64,000 nucleotides of DNA from Roseiarcus sp963770275 (GCA_963770275.1 CAVYPD010000032.1:118651-182650); one strand, 5' to 3'. Numbered from the stretch's first letter, positions 38,091-47,030 are shown. Notes: generated by a model not told the origin, from the sequence alone. Translations and numbers: made by a program.

Positions 38091-38486
38091 TCAGGGCGGC
38101 GAGCCGCCGGCCCTTGCTATCGTCCTGTACGCATAAGAGAAATTTTGCGGCGGAGTCGTAACGGCGAGATACACGAGCGGCTCCTTTCCGCTATTCGCCA
38201 CCCCATGGATTTCGTTTGCCGGGGTACGCACAATATCGCCCGCACGAAGAGCCTCAGTTTGTTCATTTCCGAGTAAAAGGAGGCCTTCTCCACGCTCGAC
38301 AATCCAGATCTGTTCGGAGCGCTGATGCGCATGGCGCTCAGAGACAGAGCCCGGCTCCATCGTGACGTGGGTGATTGTCGTCCAGCCTTCAGGCGAATTC
38401 TTAGGCCAAACCAATTGTCGAGATTGAATGCCAGGCTTGACCAGAACATCAGCGTCAAGGGCGCGCCATTTTTGTACGGCCATCAA
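38091..38486 (-). CDS. Cupin-domain protein (131 aa)
   Basis: A single small beta-barrel cupin. Motif 1 is RHAHQRSEQIWIVERGEGLLLLG, giving the HxH, Glu and downstream Gly pattern, and motif 2 is GDIVRTPANEIHGVANSG with the fourth His. The metal site therefore looks complete. The function is undetermined; similar proteins are isomerases, dioxygenases or regulators of sugar/carboxylate metabolism. Confidence 0.82.
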   Translation of the reverse strand: MMAVQKWRALDADVLVKPGIQSRQLVWPKNSPEGWTTITHVTMEPGSVSERHAHQRSEQIWIVERGEGLLLLGNEQTEALRAGDIVRTPANEIHGVANSGKEPLVYLAVTTPPQNFSYAYRTIARAGGSPP

Positions 38487-38583
38487 AAGCCTCCTCGCTC
38501 ACTGTATTTCATCGGAGCGGAAGGAAGTCCGCGCCGACGTCAGTCAAGCCAGCTCGACCCCCAACCCCTCTGCCACCAAACCC

Positions 38584-39420
38584 TCAATCCTTGCCCACAC
38601 TTATGTCCGGCGCGGCCGGATTCTTCATACCCACGACATGGTAGCCCGCATCGACATGGAGAACTTCGCCGGTGACGCCGCGCGACATGGGCGACAACAG
38701 ATAGACCGCGCTCTCGCCGACTTCCTCAATCGTGACCGTGCGGCGCAGGGGCGAGTTGTATTCGTTCCAGCGCAATATGTAACGGAAGTCGCCGATGCCG
38801 GAGGCGGCGAGCGTCTTGATCGGGCCGGCCGAGATGGCGTTGACGCGAATGCCTTTTTCGCCCAGGTCGGCCGCGAGATAGCGAACGCTGGCCTCGAGCG
38901 CCGCCTTGGCGACGCCCATCACATTATAGTGCGGCATCCACTTCTCCGCGCCGTAGTAAGTCAGCGTCAGCATGGAGCCGCCTTTCGGCATCAGCTTCTC
39001 GGCTCGCTGGGCGACCGCGGTGAATGAATAGCAGGAGATGGCGAGCGACTTGGTGAAATTGTCCTCGGTCGTGTCGATGTAACGACCGGTGAGCTGATCT
39101 TTGTCGGAAAAGGCGATGCAATGGACGACGAAGTCGATCGCTCCCCACAACTTTTCAGCTTCCGCGAACACGGCATCGATCGAGGCGCCGACGGTGACGT
39201 CGCAATGGCCGATCACATGGGCGCCTAATTCCTGGGCGAGTGGTCGGACGCGTTTTTCCAGCGCGTCGCCCTGAAACGTGAACGCCAACTCGGCCCCAGC
39301 CGCATGGGCGGCTTTGGCGATGCCCCATGCGATCGAACGATTGTTCGCCACGCCCAAGACGACGCCGCGCATGCCCCGCATAATACCCGCGGTTGTGCTG
39401 GCTGAGAGGGTTTGCTCCAT
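38584..39420 (-). CDS. fabI: Enoyl-[acyl-carrier-protein] reductase (NADH), FabI type (278 aa)
   Basis: Catalyses the last reduction of each fatty-acid elongation cycle. It has the FabI-type divergent cofactor loop GVANNRSIAWGIAKA, HCIAFS and the catalytic YxxxMxxxK as YNVMGVAK, then ISAGPIKTLAASGIGDF. The start is taken as ATG at 39420 (MEQTLSAS); an internal MRGMRG start is possible because the conserved fold begins there. FabI is the target of triclosan and isoniazid-like inhibitors. Confidence 0.95.
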   Translation of the reverse strand: MEQTLSASTTAGIMRGMRGVVLGVANNRSIAWGIAKAAHAAGAELAFTFQGDALEKRVRPLAQELGAHVIGHCDVTVGASIDAVFAEAEKLWGAIDFVVHCIAFSDKDQLTGRYIDTTEDNFTKSLAISCYSFTAVAQRAEKLMPKGGSMLTLTYYGAEKWMPHYNVMGVAKAALEASVRYLAADLGEKGIRVNAISAGPIKTLAASGIGDFRYILRWNEYNSPLRRTVTIEEVGESAVYLLSPMSRGVTGEVLHVDAGYHVVGMKNPAAPDISVGKD

Positions 39421-39627
39421 CAAGGCCTCGCTCGTCCTGGCCCGCAATTCAATACGCACGCGCCGGCGCCGGGTTTAGCCTTGCTGACGACGCATGGGAA
39501 GGACAAGGCTCGCCTCGGCCGTCACAAAATGTGTGGGTTTGCTCGCACACGCGCTTGGAACCCGGGCGTCTTCGGGCTAGAATTGTTACCCAGCGTTAAC
39601 GTTTGTTGAGGCTCACGCAAACTCTCG

Positions 39628-40194
39628 GTGACCGTCGTGCCGCCCTTAAGCGATCGACCGGGCGATCTGTCTGACCTCCGCCAGTTCGGGGTGGCGCTGA
39701 CGCGCGATGACAGGCTCGTGCCTGATCATGCTTCGGCGGCCGCGCTTGTCGATCGTCTGTTCAGGCAGGCGGCGCTCGAAGCGGTAGGCCCGGACGTTCG
39801 AGACGACAAAGACCGAGCGGCTCGTGACGATGCCCGCGTCCGCGCCTTTGGCCAATTTGTTCGACTTCATCGCCGGCATATTCGTCGCCTCGCCCTCGAC
39901 GATGGGGAGTTCGGCTGGGATGAGAATGGGGAAAACGCCCACGGCAAGACGAGCGCGAGCGAGATCGGCATCGCGGCGGCAGTCCGCGCGCTTCCTCTGG
40001 AGCTCAGAGAGCCGCTGTTGATCGTCGTTCTGGCCGGTTTCACCCACCGGGAAGCAGCTGCGGCTCTTGATATCTCGTTGGCCACGCTGATCACACGGCT
40101 GACGAAAGCCCGCGAGCGGGTTGTGGCCTTGACCCGCCCGCATGCCGCGCCCGCGCTCCGAGCGGCGGCTCCGCATTTGCGCGTCGTGAAGTGA
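39628..40194 (+). CDS. Sigma-70-family (ECF-like) RNA polymerase sigma factor with degenerate region 2 (188 aa)
   Basis: The C-terminal half is a clear sigma region 4: AVRALPLELREPLLIVVLAGFTHREAAAALDISLATLITRLTKARERV, an HTH with the LPxxxR start common to ECF sigmas. The N-terminal half (LVDRLFRQAALEAVGPDVRDD ... RAFGQFVRLHRRHIRRLA) resembles region 2 only weakly. The downstream gene overlaps as GTGATG and encodes a likely anti-sigma factor, which supports the call. Confidence 0.7.
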   Translation: MTVVPPLSDRPGDLSDLRQFGVALTRDDRLVPDHASAAALVDRLFRQAALEAVGPDVRDDKDRAARDDARVRAFGQFVRLHRRHIRRLALDDGEFGWDENGENAHGKTSASEIGIAAAVRALPLELREPLLIVVLAGFTHREAAAALDISLATLITRLTKARERVVALTRPHAAPALRAAAPHLRVVK

Positions 40195-41063
40195 TGGAGG
40201 CCGGGCGCCTCGCAGATCTGCACGCCTACGTGGACGACTGCCTTGAGGCTGACGAGCGTCTCACGTTCGAGCAGCAGATGGTCCAGCATCCGGCCTTAGC
40301 GCGCCGCGCCGCGCTCTGGCGCGCCCAAAACAACGCGATTCGCACAGCCTTCGACGGCGAGGGCGCGAGAGCCTTTCCGATCAGCATCGTTCGTCATCAG
40401 AACGAGACTTTCGGCAGGGCTGCACGGTCGGGCGCGGCGGGCGCCAAGCCTTCTGCCGAGCACCCGCCTCGCCCGGCCGAGACCATGCGACCGGCAGCGA
40501 AGATCTTGGCGCGCGACGGGCTTAGGCCGTGGGTTGTATGGCGGCTGGGGCTCGCGGTTTTGTCCGTCTGCCTTGCCTTCGTTTGGGCTCCGGCCGCCAC
40601 CGTCGTCCCTGATAAACGACTTGGCGAAGCCGGCGTTGCGGCTTTCCAGGCCTTCGCCCGCCCGGGGGCGGAGCCGGTCGAATTCGCGACCAGCGACACC
40701 GCCGAAGCCCAAGCGTGGTTGACGACGCAACTCAGGCGCCCCGTCTATCTCCCGGCCACTCCCCCCGCCCTCAAACTGGCCGGCGCGCGGATCGCTCCTT
40801 ACCCTGCCGCCTCGGCCGCCTTTCTGGTCTACAGGTCGCAAGCGGGACTTTTAGGGTTGCTGGTCCAATCGCTTGACGCGCCGGGGGCGACGGCGCCGCA
40901 ACTCCTCGGCGCTGACGGCAGCGCTGCGGCAATATGGACGTGGCGCGGGCAAGGACTCGCCTTGGTTGGCGACCTGGACGGAGCCGCATTGCTGAAGATT
41001 GCGGCCGAGTTAGCCAATTCGCCGGCGGAAACCGCTCAGCCCATGCCCGAGCGCGGCTGGTAA
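40191..41063 (+). CDS. Putative anti-sigma factor, single-pass membrane protein (290 aa)
   Basis: The N-terminal cytoplasmic helix bundle begins ADLHAYVDDCLEADERLTFEQQMVQHPALARRAALW, the alphaproteobacterial anti-sigma (YVDxxL) motif. A single transmembrane helix follows (WRLGLAVLSVCLAFVWAPAATVV, about residues 118-140), and then a periplasmic domain (KRLGEAGVAAFQAFARPGAEPVEF ...). Either GTG 40191 or ATG 40194 may start it; both overlap the sigma stop. Expected to hold the sigma factor at the membrane until an envelope signal. Confidence 0.72.
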   Translation: MMEAGRLADLHAYVDDCLEADERLTFEQQMVQHPALARRAALWRAQNNAIRTAFDGEGARAFPISIVRHQNETFGRAARSGAAGAKPSAEHPPRPAETMRPAAKILARDGLRPWVVWRLGLAVLSVCLAFVWAPAATVVPDKRLGEAGVAAFQAFARPGAEPVEFATSDTAEAQAWLTTQLRRPVYLPATPPALKLAGARIAPYPAASAAFLVYRSQAGLLGLLVQSLDAPGATAPQLLGADGSAAAIWTWRGQGLALVGDLDGAALLKIAAELANSPAETAQPMPERGW

Positions 41064-41977
41064 GGCTTCTGATCGCGCATCTTCTGCATGAGCTCAGTCA
41101 GTTCCGCGTCCGGCTCGTTCGGCAGAACGATCCGCAACGTCGCCATGAGATCGCCGGCCGCCAGATCGGCGCCGCCGGGAAGGCCCTTGCCCCGCAATCG
41201 CAGCACGCGCCCGCCGTTGGACCCCGGAGCGATCGAGACTTCGACCTCGCCGCTTAATGTCGGCGCGCGAACGCGCGCGCCCAAAACCGCCTCGTACAGG
41301 GTGACCGGCAGATCCAGCCGCAGATCGCGGCCCTCCACCTTGAATAGCGGATGAGCGGCGTATCGGATGGTCACGATAACGTCGCCGGGCGGTCCGCTGC
41401 GACCGCCGGGATGGCCCTGACCGCGCAATCGGATGGACTTCCCCTCTTCGATGCCGGCGGGGACCGCGACGTCGAGCGTCTTGCCCGTCGGCAAGGCGAC
41501 GCGCATCGAGCCGCCATGGGCAATCGTCGCGAGGGGAACCGCGACCGAGACGCCGATATCCTCCCCGCGGCTGGCAGCCTGGCTGCGCGCGCGGGTGCGG
41601 CCGGCCCCGAACAGCTCCGCCAGGATGTCCGGATCGATGGAGCCGCTTTGGGTCGAAGACCCGCCAGCGCCGAAGTCGAAGCCGAAATTGCGAAAGTCGC
41701 GGGGACCGCCCCCCGGCTGACCGCCAAAGCCGAAACCGTCGAATTGCGGCGCGCGCGGCTTGCCTTCCGCGTCGATTTCGCCGCGATCGAAGGCTTTGCG
41801 CTTCTTGTCGTCGCCAAGGATCTCGTAGGCGGAGCCCACTTCCGCGAAACGCTCTTTCGCTTTTAGCTCTTTGCTCTGGTCGGGATGATATTTCTTGGCG
41901 AGCTTCCGAAAGGCGGATTTGATTTCCGCCTCGCTCGCCGTCTTGGATACGCCAAGAACGTCATACGGATCACGCAT
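41036..41977 (-). CDS. DnaJ-family (CbpA-like) co-chaperone (313 aa)
   Basis: The J domain MRDPYDVLGVSKTASEAEIKSAFRKLAKKYHPDQ has the invariant HPD. A Gly/Phe-rich linker follows (QFDGFGFGGQPGGGPRDFRNFGFDFGAGG) and then two CTD substrate-binding barrels (VSVAVPLATIAHGGSMRV; LDLPVTLYEAVLGARVRAPTL). There is no zinc-finger region, so it is CbpA/type II rather than DnaJ. It overlaps the anti-sigma gene tail to tail by 28 bp. Confidence 0.9.
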   Translation of the reverse strand: MRDPYDVLGVSKTASEAEIKSAFRKLAKKYHPDQSKELKAKERFAEVGSAYEILGDDKKRKAFDRGEIDAEGKPRAPQFDGFGFGGQPGGGPRDFRNFGFDFGAGGSSTQSGSIDPDILAELFGAGRTRARSQAASRGEDIGVSVAVPLATIAHGGSMRVALPTGKTLDVAVPAGIEEGKSIRLRGQGHPGGRSGPPGDVIVTIRYAAHPLFKVEGRDLRLDLPVTLYEAVLGARVRAPTLSGEVEVSIAPGSNGGRVLRLRGKGLPGGADLAAGDLMATLRIVLPNEPDAELTELMQKMRDQKPYQPRSGMG

Positions 41978-42161
41978 CTATGAGCCCATCCCTCGGCCTG
42001 AACCTTCTTGAAAAAGCGCAAAGGCCACTGTCTCGATCGCACATTTGGCCCCTCATCCCGCAACGCGCAAGTCCAAGAGGCGCTCCGCCGGTTGGCCATC
42101 AGTCGCCGGGCGCGATAGTGTTTGCCTTGACCCTCCTTTTCTTCCGCGGAGCATCGGCGCT

Positions 42162-42776
42162 TTGAATGAACACAGCACGGCCGACTTTACTGAGGCTGGC
42201 GATCCGCTCGCGTTGTTTAAGCTTTGGCTAGAGGAAGCGGCAGGAGCCGAAATAAACGATCCGGAGGCGATGACCCTCGCCACCGTCGACGCAGCGGGCT
42301 TGCCCGACGCGCGGATGGTCTTGTGCAAGGGGGCGGATCAGCGGGGCATCGTCTTCTACACCAACATCGAGAGCGCCAAGGGGCGCGAACTGAAAGGCCA
42401 GCCCAGGGCGGCGGCGCTTTTCCACTGGAAATCGCTGCGCCGGCAGGTCCGCTTCCGCGGACCTATCTCCGAAGTCAGCGTGGCCGAAAGCGACGCCTAT
42501 TTCGCCTCCCGGCCGAGGGGGAGCCAGATCGGCGCCTGGGCGAGTGCGCAATCGCGACCGCTCGCGGCGCGCGGCGATCTCGAAGCGGCGGTGGAAGCTT
42601 ACGAGCGGCAGTTCGGAAGCGGCGAGGTGCCACGACCGGACTATTGGCGCGGCTATCGGCTTAACCCCGTGGAGATCGAGTTCTGGCGCGACCGTCCCTC
42701 CCGATTGCATGAGCGCATCCGGTTTACGCGCTCGGGGGCCAAATCGGCCTGGGACAAGCGGCTCCTTTATCCCTGA
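42162..42776 (+). CDS. pdxH: Pyridoxamine 5'-phosphate oxidase (204 aa), TTG start
   Basis: An FMN enzyme that makes pyridoxal 5'-phosphate. Signatures: GDPLALFKLWLEEA, MTLATVDAAGLPDARMVLCKG, FYTNIESAKGRELKGQPRAAALFHWKSLRRQVRFRG (FMN and substrate Arg/Lys), SRPRGSQIGAWASAQS and the C-terminal RLHERIRF. The in-frame start is TTG at 42162 (MNEHSTADF). An overlapping ATGAACAC is out of frame. It precedes the SIS gene by 16 bp on the same strand. Confidence 0.92.
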   Translation: MNEHSTADFTEAGDPLALFKLWLEEAAGAEINDPEAMTLATVDAAGLPDARMVLCKGADQRGIVFYTNIESAKGRELKGQPRAAALFHWKSLRRQVRFRGPISEVSVAESDAYFASRPRGSQIGAWASAQSRPLAARGDLEAAVEAYERQFGSGEVPRPDYWRGYRLNPVEIEFWRDRPSRLHERIRFTRSGAKSAWDKRLLYP

Positions 42777-42792
42777 GACAGGAGCGACGCGG

Positions 42793-43824
42793 GTGAGCCA
42801 GACGTTCATGGCCGCAGAGATTGCGGAAGCCGGCGCGGTCGTGCGGCGCCAATTGGCCGCCAATTCCGCATTGACCGCGAAAGTCGCCGCAGATTTACGG
42901 GCGCTGAAGCCCCCGTTCGTCGCAACGGTCGCTCGGGGCAGTTCCGATCATGCGGCGCTTTATCTCAAGCACCTGGTCGAGCTTAAGCTTGGGCTGGCTT
43001 GCGCCTCCATTGGGCCCTCGATCGCCTCGCTCTATCATGCGCCACTCAGGCTCGAGGGCGCGGTTGCGATCGCGATCTCGCAGTCGGGCCGAAGCCCTGA
43101 CATCCTCGCCATGCAGCGCGCGGCGAAGGATCAGCGCGCACTGTCCGTCGCCTTCGTCAACGACGAGGCCTCTCCGCTCGCGCGCGAGGCGAATGCGGTA
43201 CTGCCGTTGTGCGCTGGTCTCGAGCGCTCGGTCGCGGCGACCAAGTCGATGATCGCCGCACTCATCGCCGGCGCTGCTCTCGTCGCCCATTGGAGCGAGG
43301 ACGCCGCGCTTCTGGCCGCGCTTCAGAACCTGCCTTCGGTCCTCGACGCCTCGTCGGCTGCGCCGTCGGCGACCGAGGCGATCGCGACGCTGGCCCAAGC
43401 CTCGTCCCTGTTCGTGGTCGGGCGCGGCGCCACGCTCGCGATCGCCGCCGAGGCGGCGCTCAAGCTCAAGGAGACGTCCGCAATCCACGCCGAAGCCTTT
43501 TCTTCGGCCGAAGTGCTGCACGGGCCTGCGGGGATCATCGGCCCCGGATTTCCCGTCCTCGCTTTCGCGCCGGCAGACGCGGCTCGCCCGGGGTTCTTCG
43601 ATACGCTCGACCGGCTCGCTGCGTTCGGCGCGTCGCCGCTCCTCGTCGATATCGAACGGCACGAACGCTGGCCGACCCTGGTCGCTCTTGACGGCGGGCA
43701 CCCCCTGCTGACCCCGATCGTCGCGCTTCATTCTTTCTACCGCGTGGCTGAATCGACGGCGCGCCGGCGCGGCCGCGACCCCGACCAGCCGCCCCATCTC
43801 AAGAAGGTCACTGAGACTCTTTGA
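42793..43824 (+). CDS. SIS-domain protein, AgaS/NagB-II or fructosamine-deglycase type (343 aa)
   Basis: Two tandem SIS domains: ARGSSDHAALYLKHLVELK ... ISQSGRSPDILAMQRAAKD (domain 1), and FVVGRGATLAIAAEAALKLKETSAIHAEAFSSAEVLHGP (domain 2, including the ETS and catalytic-type E/H residues), ending LKKVTETL. The layout is that of glucosamine-6-phosphate deaminase (SIS type) or the isomerase half of GlmS without the glutaminase. The start is GTG at 42793 after GGAG. It is likely co-transcribed with pdxH, and its end abuts the cyclase remnant. Confidence 0.85.
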   Translation: MSQTFMAAEIAEAGAVVRRQLAANSALTAKVAADLRALKPPFVATVARGSSDHAALYLKHLVELKLGLACASIGPSIASLYHAPLRLEGAVAIAISQSGRSPDILAMQRAAKDQRALSVAFVNDEASPLAREANAVLPLCAGLERSVAATKSMIAALIAGAALVAHWSEDAALLAALQNLPSVLDASSAAPSATEAIATLAQASSLFVVGRGATLAIAAEAALKLKETSAIHAEAFSSAEVLHGPAGIIGPGFPVLAFAPADAARPGFFDTLDRLAAFGASPLLVDIERHERWPTLVALDGGHPLLTPIVALHSFYRVAESTARRRGRDPDQPPHLKKVTETL

Positions 43825-43825
43825 A

Positions 43826-44596
43826 GGCGGCTCGCGACCGATCTGCTTGAGATCGCCAGACTTGCCCCTGTAGGTGAAGGCGGTATTGCGCGCGATCACC
43901 AGCATGCCGGGCATGCGCGAAAGATCCGTGGTGAGGCTTTCGGTTACCCCCTCGACAAAATATTCTTGATCGACATTGCCGCCGATATTCGCGAAGGGCA
44001 GCACCACAATGGAAAGACGAAGTGGCCCTGACTTTCCCGCGCAGACAGATGCCTCACCAGTGCCGAGTCTGCCGCGCTGGTCTTGATCGAGTAGAGCCGG
44101 ATCGGCCGCGCAATGTTCTTCGAGCTGTGATCGCCAAGATCGACAAACTCTTCACTTGGCTTGTCCCGGACCTGCCGATAGGCGTCCTCGGAAAGGCAAA
44201 TGTCGCAGGGCGCCGCGATCCCTCCAGTCGGGCGGCGATATTGACGCCGTCGCCCATCAAATCGCCGTCGGACTCCTCGACCACGTCGTCGAGATGAATG
44301 CCGACGCGGAACTCGACGCGCCTTTCTGGCGGCGGGCCGGCGTTGCGCTCGACCATGCCGTTTTGCACTTCGATCGCGCAGCGCACCGCGTCGACTACGC
44401 TGCGAAACTCGATGAGAATGCCGTCGCCGGTGCGCTTGACGATGCGGCCCATGATGGACGGCGATGCGGGATCGATCAGATCGCTTCGCAGCCCCCTGAG
44501 CCGCGACAAAGTTCGATCCTCATCGGCCCCGGCGAGCCGGCTGTAGCCGACCACGTCCGCAACCAGGATCACCGCTATTTTCCAGGTCTCGCTCAT
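43826..44596 (-). pseudogene. Truncated class III adenylate/guanylate cyclase with lost C-terminal part
   Basis: The N-terminus is a class III cyclase: MSETWKIAVILVADVVGYSRLAGADEDRTL with the first metal Asp, KRTGDGILIEF, VGIHLDDVV, and MGDGVNIAARLEG. After that a single-base deletion (GAGGGATCG) puts IAAPCDICLSEDAYRQVRDK ... GDHSSKNIARPIRLYSIK in another frame, and a one-base insertion is needed before LSIVVLPFANIGGNVDQEYF. The TolB-like segment proceeds to AFTYRGKSGDLKQIGRE and stops abruptly at 43826-43830, immediately after the SIS stop codon. Intact relatives continue with a long TPR region, absent here. Mixed indels plus truncation make this a genuine remnant. Confidence 0.8.
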
Positions 44597-44788
44597 GGCG
44601 CCCCTTCCGGCCGCCAGCAAGCTAGCACAAATAGCGGATTCCAGCAGCTCATTTGGCGCCCCGATCATCGAGCGTCTTCGTCATTCAAGAGCAATCGATG
44701 GTCGCTACACGTTCCATTCAGAATAGACCTTTGATAAGTATCCATTAGGCGCTCTCTCGCCCCGCGAAGTCTGATGAGGAGGCTTCCC

Positions 44789-46237
44789 ATGCTGTCTCGT
44801 CGAGCACTTCTCGCCGGCGGTGTTGCGACATTCGCCGCGCCTGCGATGCTCGCCCGGGCGCAAAACTCGACCGACAGCGCCGGAGCTGCGCCGACGATCC
44901 TGCGGCTTGAGCGCCGCAACATCGAGGTCAACGGCAAGACGGCGTCGGTCTATGGCATCCGGCAGCCAAACGGGACCTTTGGCCTCACGACCGAAATGGG
45001 CAAATCCTTTCGCGTTCGCGTCGAAAACGGCATCGACGAACCGAGCCTGATCCATTGGCATGGGCTGACGCCGCCGTGGCGGCAGGACGGCGTGCCGGGG
45101 ATTTCCGGGCCTCCGATTCCCGCGGGCGGCAGCGCGGACTACGACTTTCCTCTGCGCTTTGGCGGCACGTTCTGGATGCACTCGCATCAGGGGCTGCAGG
45201 AACAGCGGCTGATGACGGCGCCGCTCATCATCCACGATCAGCGCGACCAGCCGGACGAGCAGGAGGTCGTGGTGATGCTGGCCGATTTCAGCTTCACGCC
45301 CTCAGAACAGATCTTCGAAAATCTGAAGAACTCGGGCTCGATGGCCGGCATGGCGAAGCCGGCTGGCGCCATGGCCTCGACGTCGAGCATGACAATGGCG
45401 GCGCCGATGTCGGCGGGCAAACCCGCACCCGATCTCAATGACGTCAAATATGACGCCTTCCTCGCCAATTTCCGCACGCTCGCCGACCCTGAGATCGTCA
45501 AGGTCGAGCCGGGGGGACGGCTACTTCTGCGCATCATCAACGGCTCGTCAATGAGCGCCTTCCACGTCGGGCTGGGCGAGCTTGATGGTGAGCTCATCGC
45601 CGTCGATGGCTTCGAGGTCGAGCCGATCCGAGGTCGCAGCTTTCCGGCTGCGGTCGCGCAGCGGCTCGATATTCGGCTCAGCCTTCCGCCCGGCGCCGGG
45701 GCCTATCCCGTGCTCGCGCAGCTCGAGGGCGAACGCAGCCAGACCGGAATCATCCTGGTCGCAGGCGGCGCTGCGGTCAGCCGAATTCCCGATGCGGCGG
45801 AAACGCCGTCACCGGCGCTCACGCTCGATCTCGAACGGACCTTGCGCGCCCAAAAGCCCTTGGCGCCGCGCAAAGCCGACCGCGTTCATATCCTGAACCT
45901 CACCGGCGAGATGGCCGGTTACGTGTGGTCACTCAACAATGTGGTCTGGAACAAGGACACGCCGCCGCTTCAAGTGGCCGAGGGCGAGCGGGTCGAGCTT
46001 GTCTTCGTCAACCAGACCCCAATGCCCCACCCGATGCATCTGCACGGGCATGAGTTCCAGGTGGTCGAGATCGACGGCGAGCGCTTTTCGGGGGCGGTCC
46101 GCGATACGATCCTGGTCCCGCCCGCACGGCGCGTGGTCGTGGCGTTCGACGCCAACAATCCGGGATGGTGGGCGCTCCACTGCCACCTCCTCTACCACCT
46201 GGAGGCCGGCATGTTCACCACGATCAAGTACGTGTGA
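44789..46237 (+). CDS. Tat-exported multicopper oxidase with a methionine-rich insertion (482 aa)
   Basis: The signal peptide is MLSRRALLAGGVATFAAPAMLARA with the twin arginines of a Tat substrate, as expected for a cofactor-loaded enzyme. Copper ligands: LIHWHG, WMHSHQGLQEQ, HPMHLHGHEFQ and HCHLLYHLEAGM, the last two forming the type 1 and trinuclear centres. A Met-rich segment (GSMAGMAKPAGAMASTSSMT onward to PMSAGKP, about residues 186-214) resembles the Cu(I)-binding insert of CueO/CopA-type oxidases. The start follows AGGAGG by six bases. Role: periplasmic Cu(I) oxidation or copper tolerance, by family. Confidence 0.9.
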   Translation: MLSRRALLAGGVATFAAPAMLARAQNSTDSAGAAPTILRLERRNIEVNGKTASVYGIRQPNGTFGLTTEMGKSFRVRVENGIDEPSLIHWHGLTPPWRQDGVPGISGPPIPAGGSADYDFPLRFGGTFWMHSHQGLQEQRLMTAPLIIHDQRDQPDEQEVVVMLADFSFTPSEQIFENLKNSGSMAGMAKPAGAMASTSSMTMAAPMSAGKPAPDLNDVKYDAFLANFRTLADPEIVKVEPGGRLLLRIINGSSMSAFHVGLGELDGELIAVDGFEVEPIRGRSFPAAVAQRLDIRLSLPPGAGAYPVLAQLEGERSQTGIILVAGGAAVSRIPDAAETPSPALTLDLERTLRAQKPLAPRKADRVHILNLTGEMAGYVWSLNNVVWNKDTPPLQVAEGERVELVFVNQTPMPHPMHLHGHEFQVVEIDGERFSGAVRDTILVPPARRVVVAFDANNPGWWALHCHLLYHLEAGMFTTIKYV

Positions 46238-46327
46238 CGGCCGCCCTCGCGCTTTCGTTTGGGTTTTCTTGGCGGGTAGCCGTTTTGCTACGAAGGCTCC
46301 CGCCCGTGAGGGTTGGATTCTCTTGGA

Positions 46328-46373
46328 TTTCCTTGGATTCTCTCGTCCGAATCGAGACTTTTCAATAGGTTAC
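46328..46373. repeat. Dispersed repeat, copy 1
   Basis: A 46-bp core beginning TTTCCTTGGATTC and continuing CCGAATCG, GACTTTTCAA and GGTTAC. It matches the copy at 53052-53097 at 39 of 46 positions by eye. Upstream are further TTGGATT(T/C) units. It lies 91 bp after the multicopper oxidase stop. Both copies are placed 3' of a gene. Confidence 0.6.
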
Positions 46374-46540
46374 GAAGGATTTAGCGAGAAAAGTTTTTCC
46401 TCGCGCTCTTTCCCTGGCGTTGCTGGGGGTCACGGCGGGCGCCTGTGGTTTGGGCGTCGGAAAACGCAGGAGTATTCATGGGGCAAAGCATAGGTTAGAT
46501 TCTGATTTTCTGCAAGGAATTACTGTCTAATCCGGCGCGC

Positions 46541-46583
46541 CCCCTTCTCCTCGGGGAGAAGGGGTTCGAAGGACCGGATGAGG
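46541..46583. repeat. Extragenic palindrome of the CCTTCTCC ... GGAGAAGG type
   Basis: CCCCTTCTCC (46541-46550), loop TCGG and GGAGAAGGGG (46555-46564) form a perfect 10-bp stem followed by TTCGAAGGACCGGATGAGGG. This arrangement matches the widespread alphaproteobacterial intergenic mosaic element in which GGAGAAGG is followed by CCGGATGAGGG. It may also terminate transcription from either side. Confidence 0.65.
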
Positions 46584-46596
46584 GCAGCGCGCTATG

Positions 46597-46941
46597 TTAA
46601 TCGCGCAACGTCTCGGTTCCCGTCGTGCGACCCGCGGCCGCAAACCAGTGTGGCCTGCGCCGCTCGAGCCAATCGAGGGCGCGATCGCGGAAGCGGCGCA
46701 AGGGCGGGATGTCGTCGGCCAAAAGCATGAGGCCGAGCGGAAACATCCAGAGGCCGAAAACCGGCAGGATCGCGAGGCACCCGCCTATGATCAGCAATAG
46801 GCCGGCCGGAAGCCGCGCCCAGCGGGAGGCGGGCTTCCTGAGCCACCGGGTGATCGCCTGCATCCGGCTCGGCAGGCGGCGAAGAAGCCGCCTTAACCGC
46901 CGCTCAGGATCGGTGTAAGCGATGTCATCGGAATAAGTCAT
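46597..46941 (-). CDS. PGPGW-like small transmembrane protein (114 aa)
   Basis: The hydrophobic hairpin LPAGLLLIIGGCLAILPVFGLWMFPLGLMLLADDIPPL resembles the PGPGW family (two short helices around a Pro/Gly turn) with an altered turn VFGLW. It is flanked by strongly basic segments (RRLRRLLRRLPSRMQAITRWLRKPASRW and RRFRDRALDWLERRRPHW). The start at MTYSDDIAY (46941) is preferred. Function unknown. Confidence 0.65.
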   Translation of the reverse strand: MTYSDDIAYTDPERRLRRLLRRLPSRMQAITRWLRKPASRWARLPAGLLLIIGGCLAILPVFGLWMFPLGLMLLADDIPPLRRFRDRALDWLERRRPHWFAAAGRTTGTETLRD

Positions 46942-47030
46942 GGCGTGCGGGCTCAAGCGCCCGAGATAGGCAGCCCTGCCGGGTCCCGCAATCCGTAGTT
47001 TTCCCTATGCCGCGACCGGCCCGAGCGCCT

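Larger units (their letters stand above)
46238..46596. other. Intergenic region with repeats only
   Basis: About 360 bp between the multicopper oxidase and a small membrane-protein gene. It holds the dispersed repeat and the extragenic palindrome listed separately. I see no supportable protein gene, tRNA or small RNA. Confidence 0.6.
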
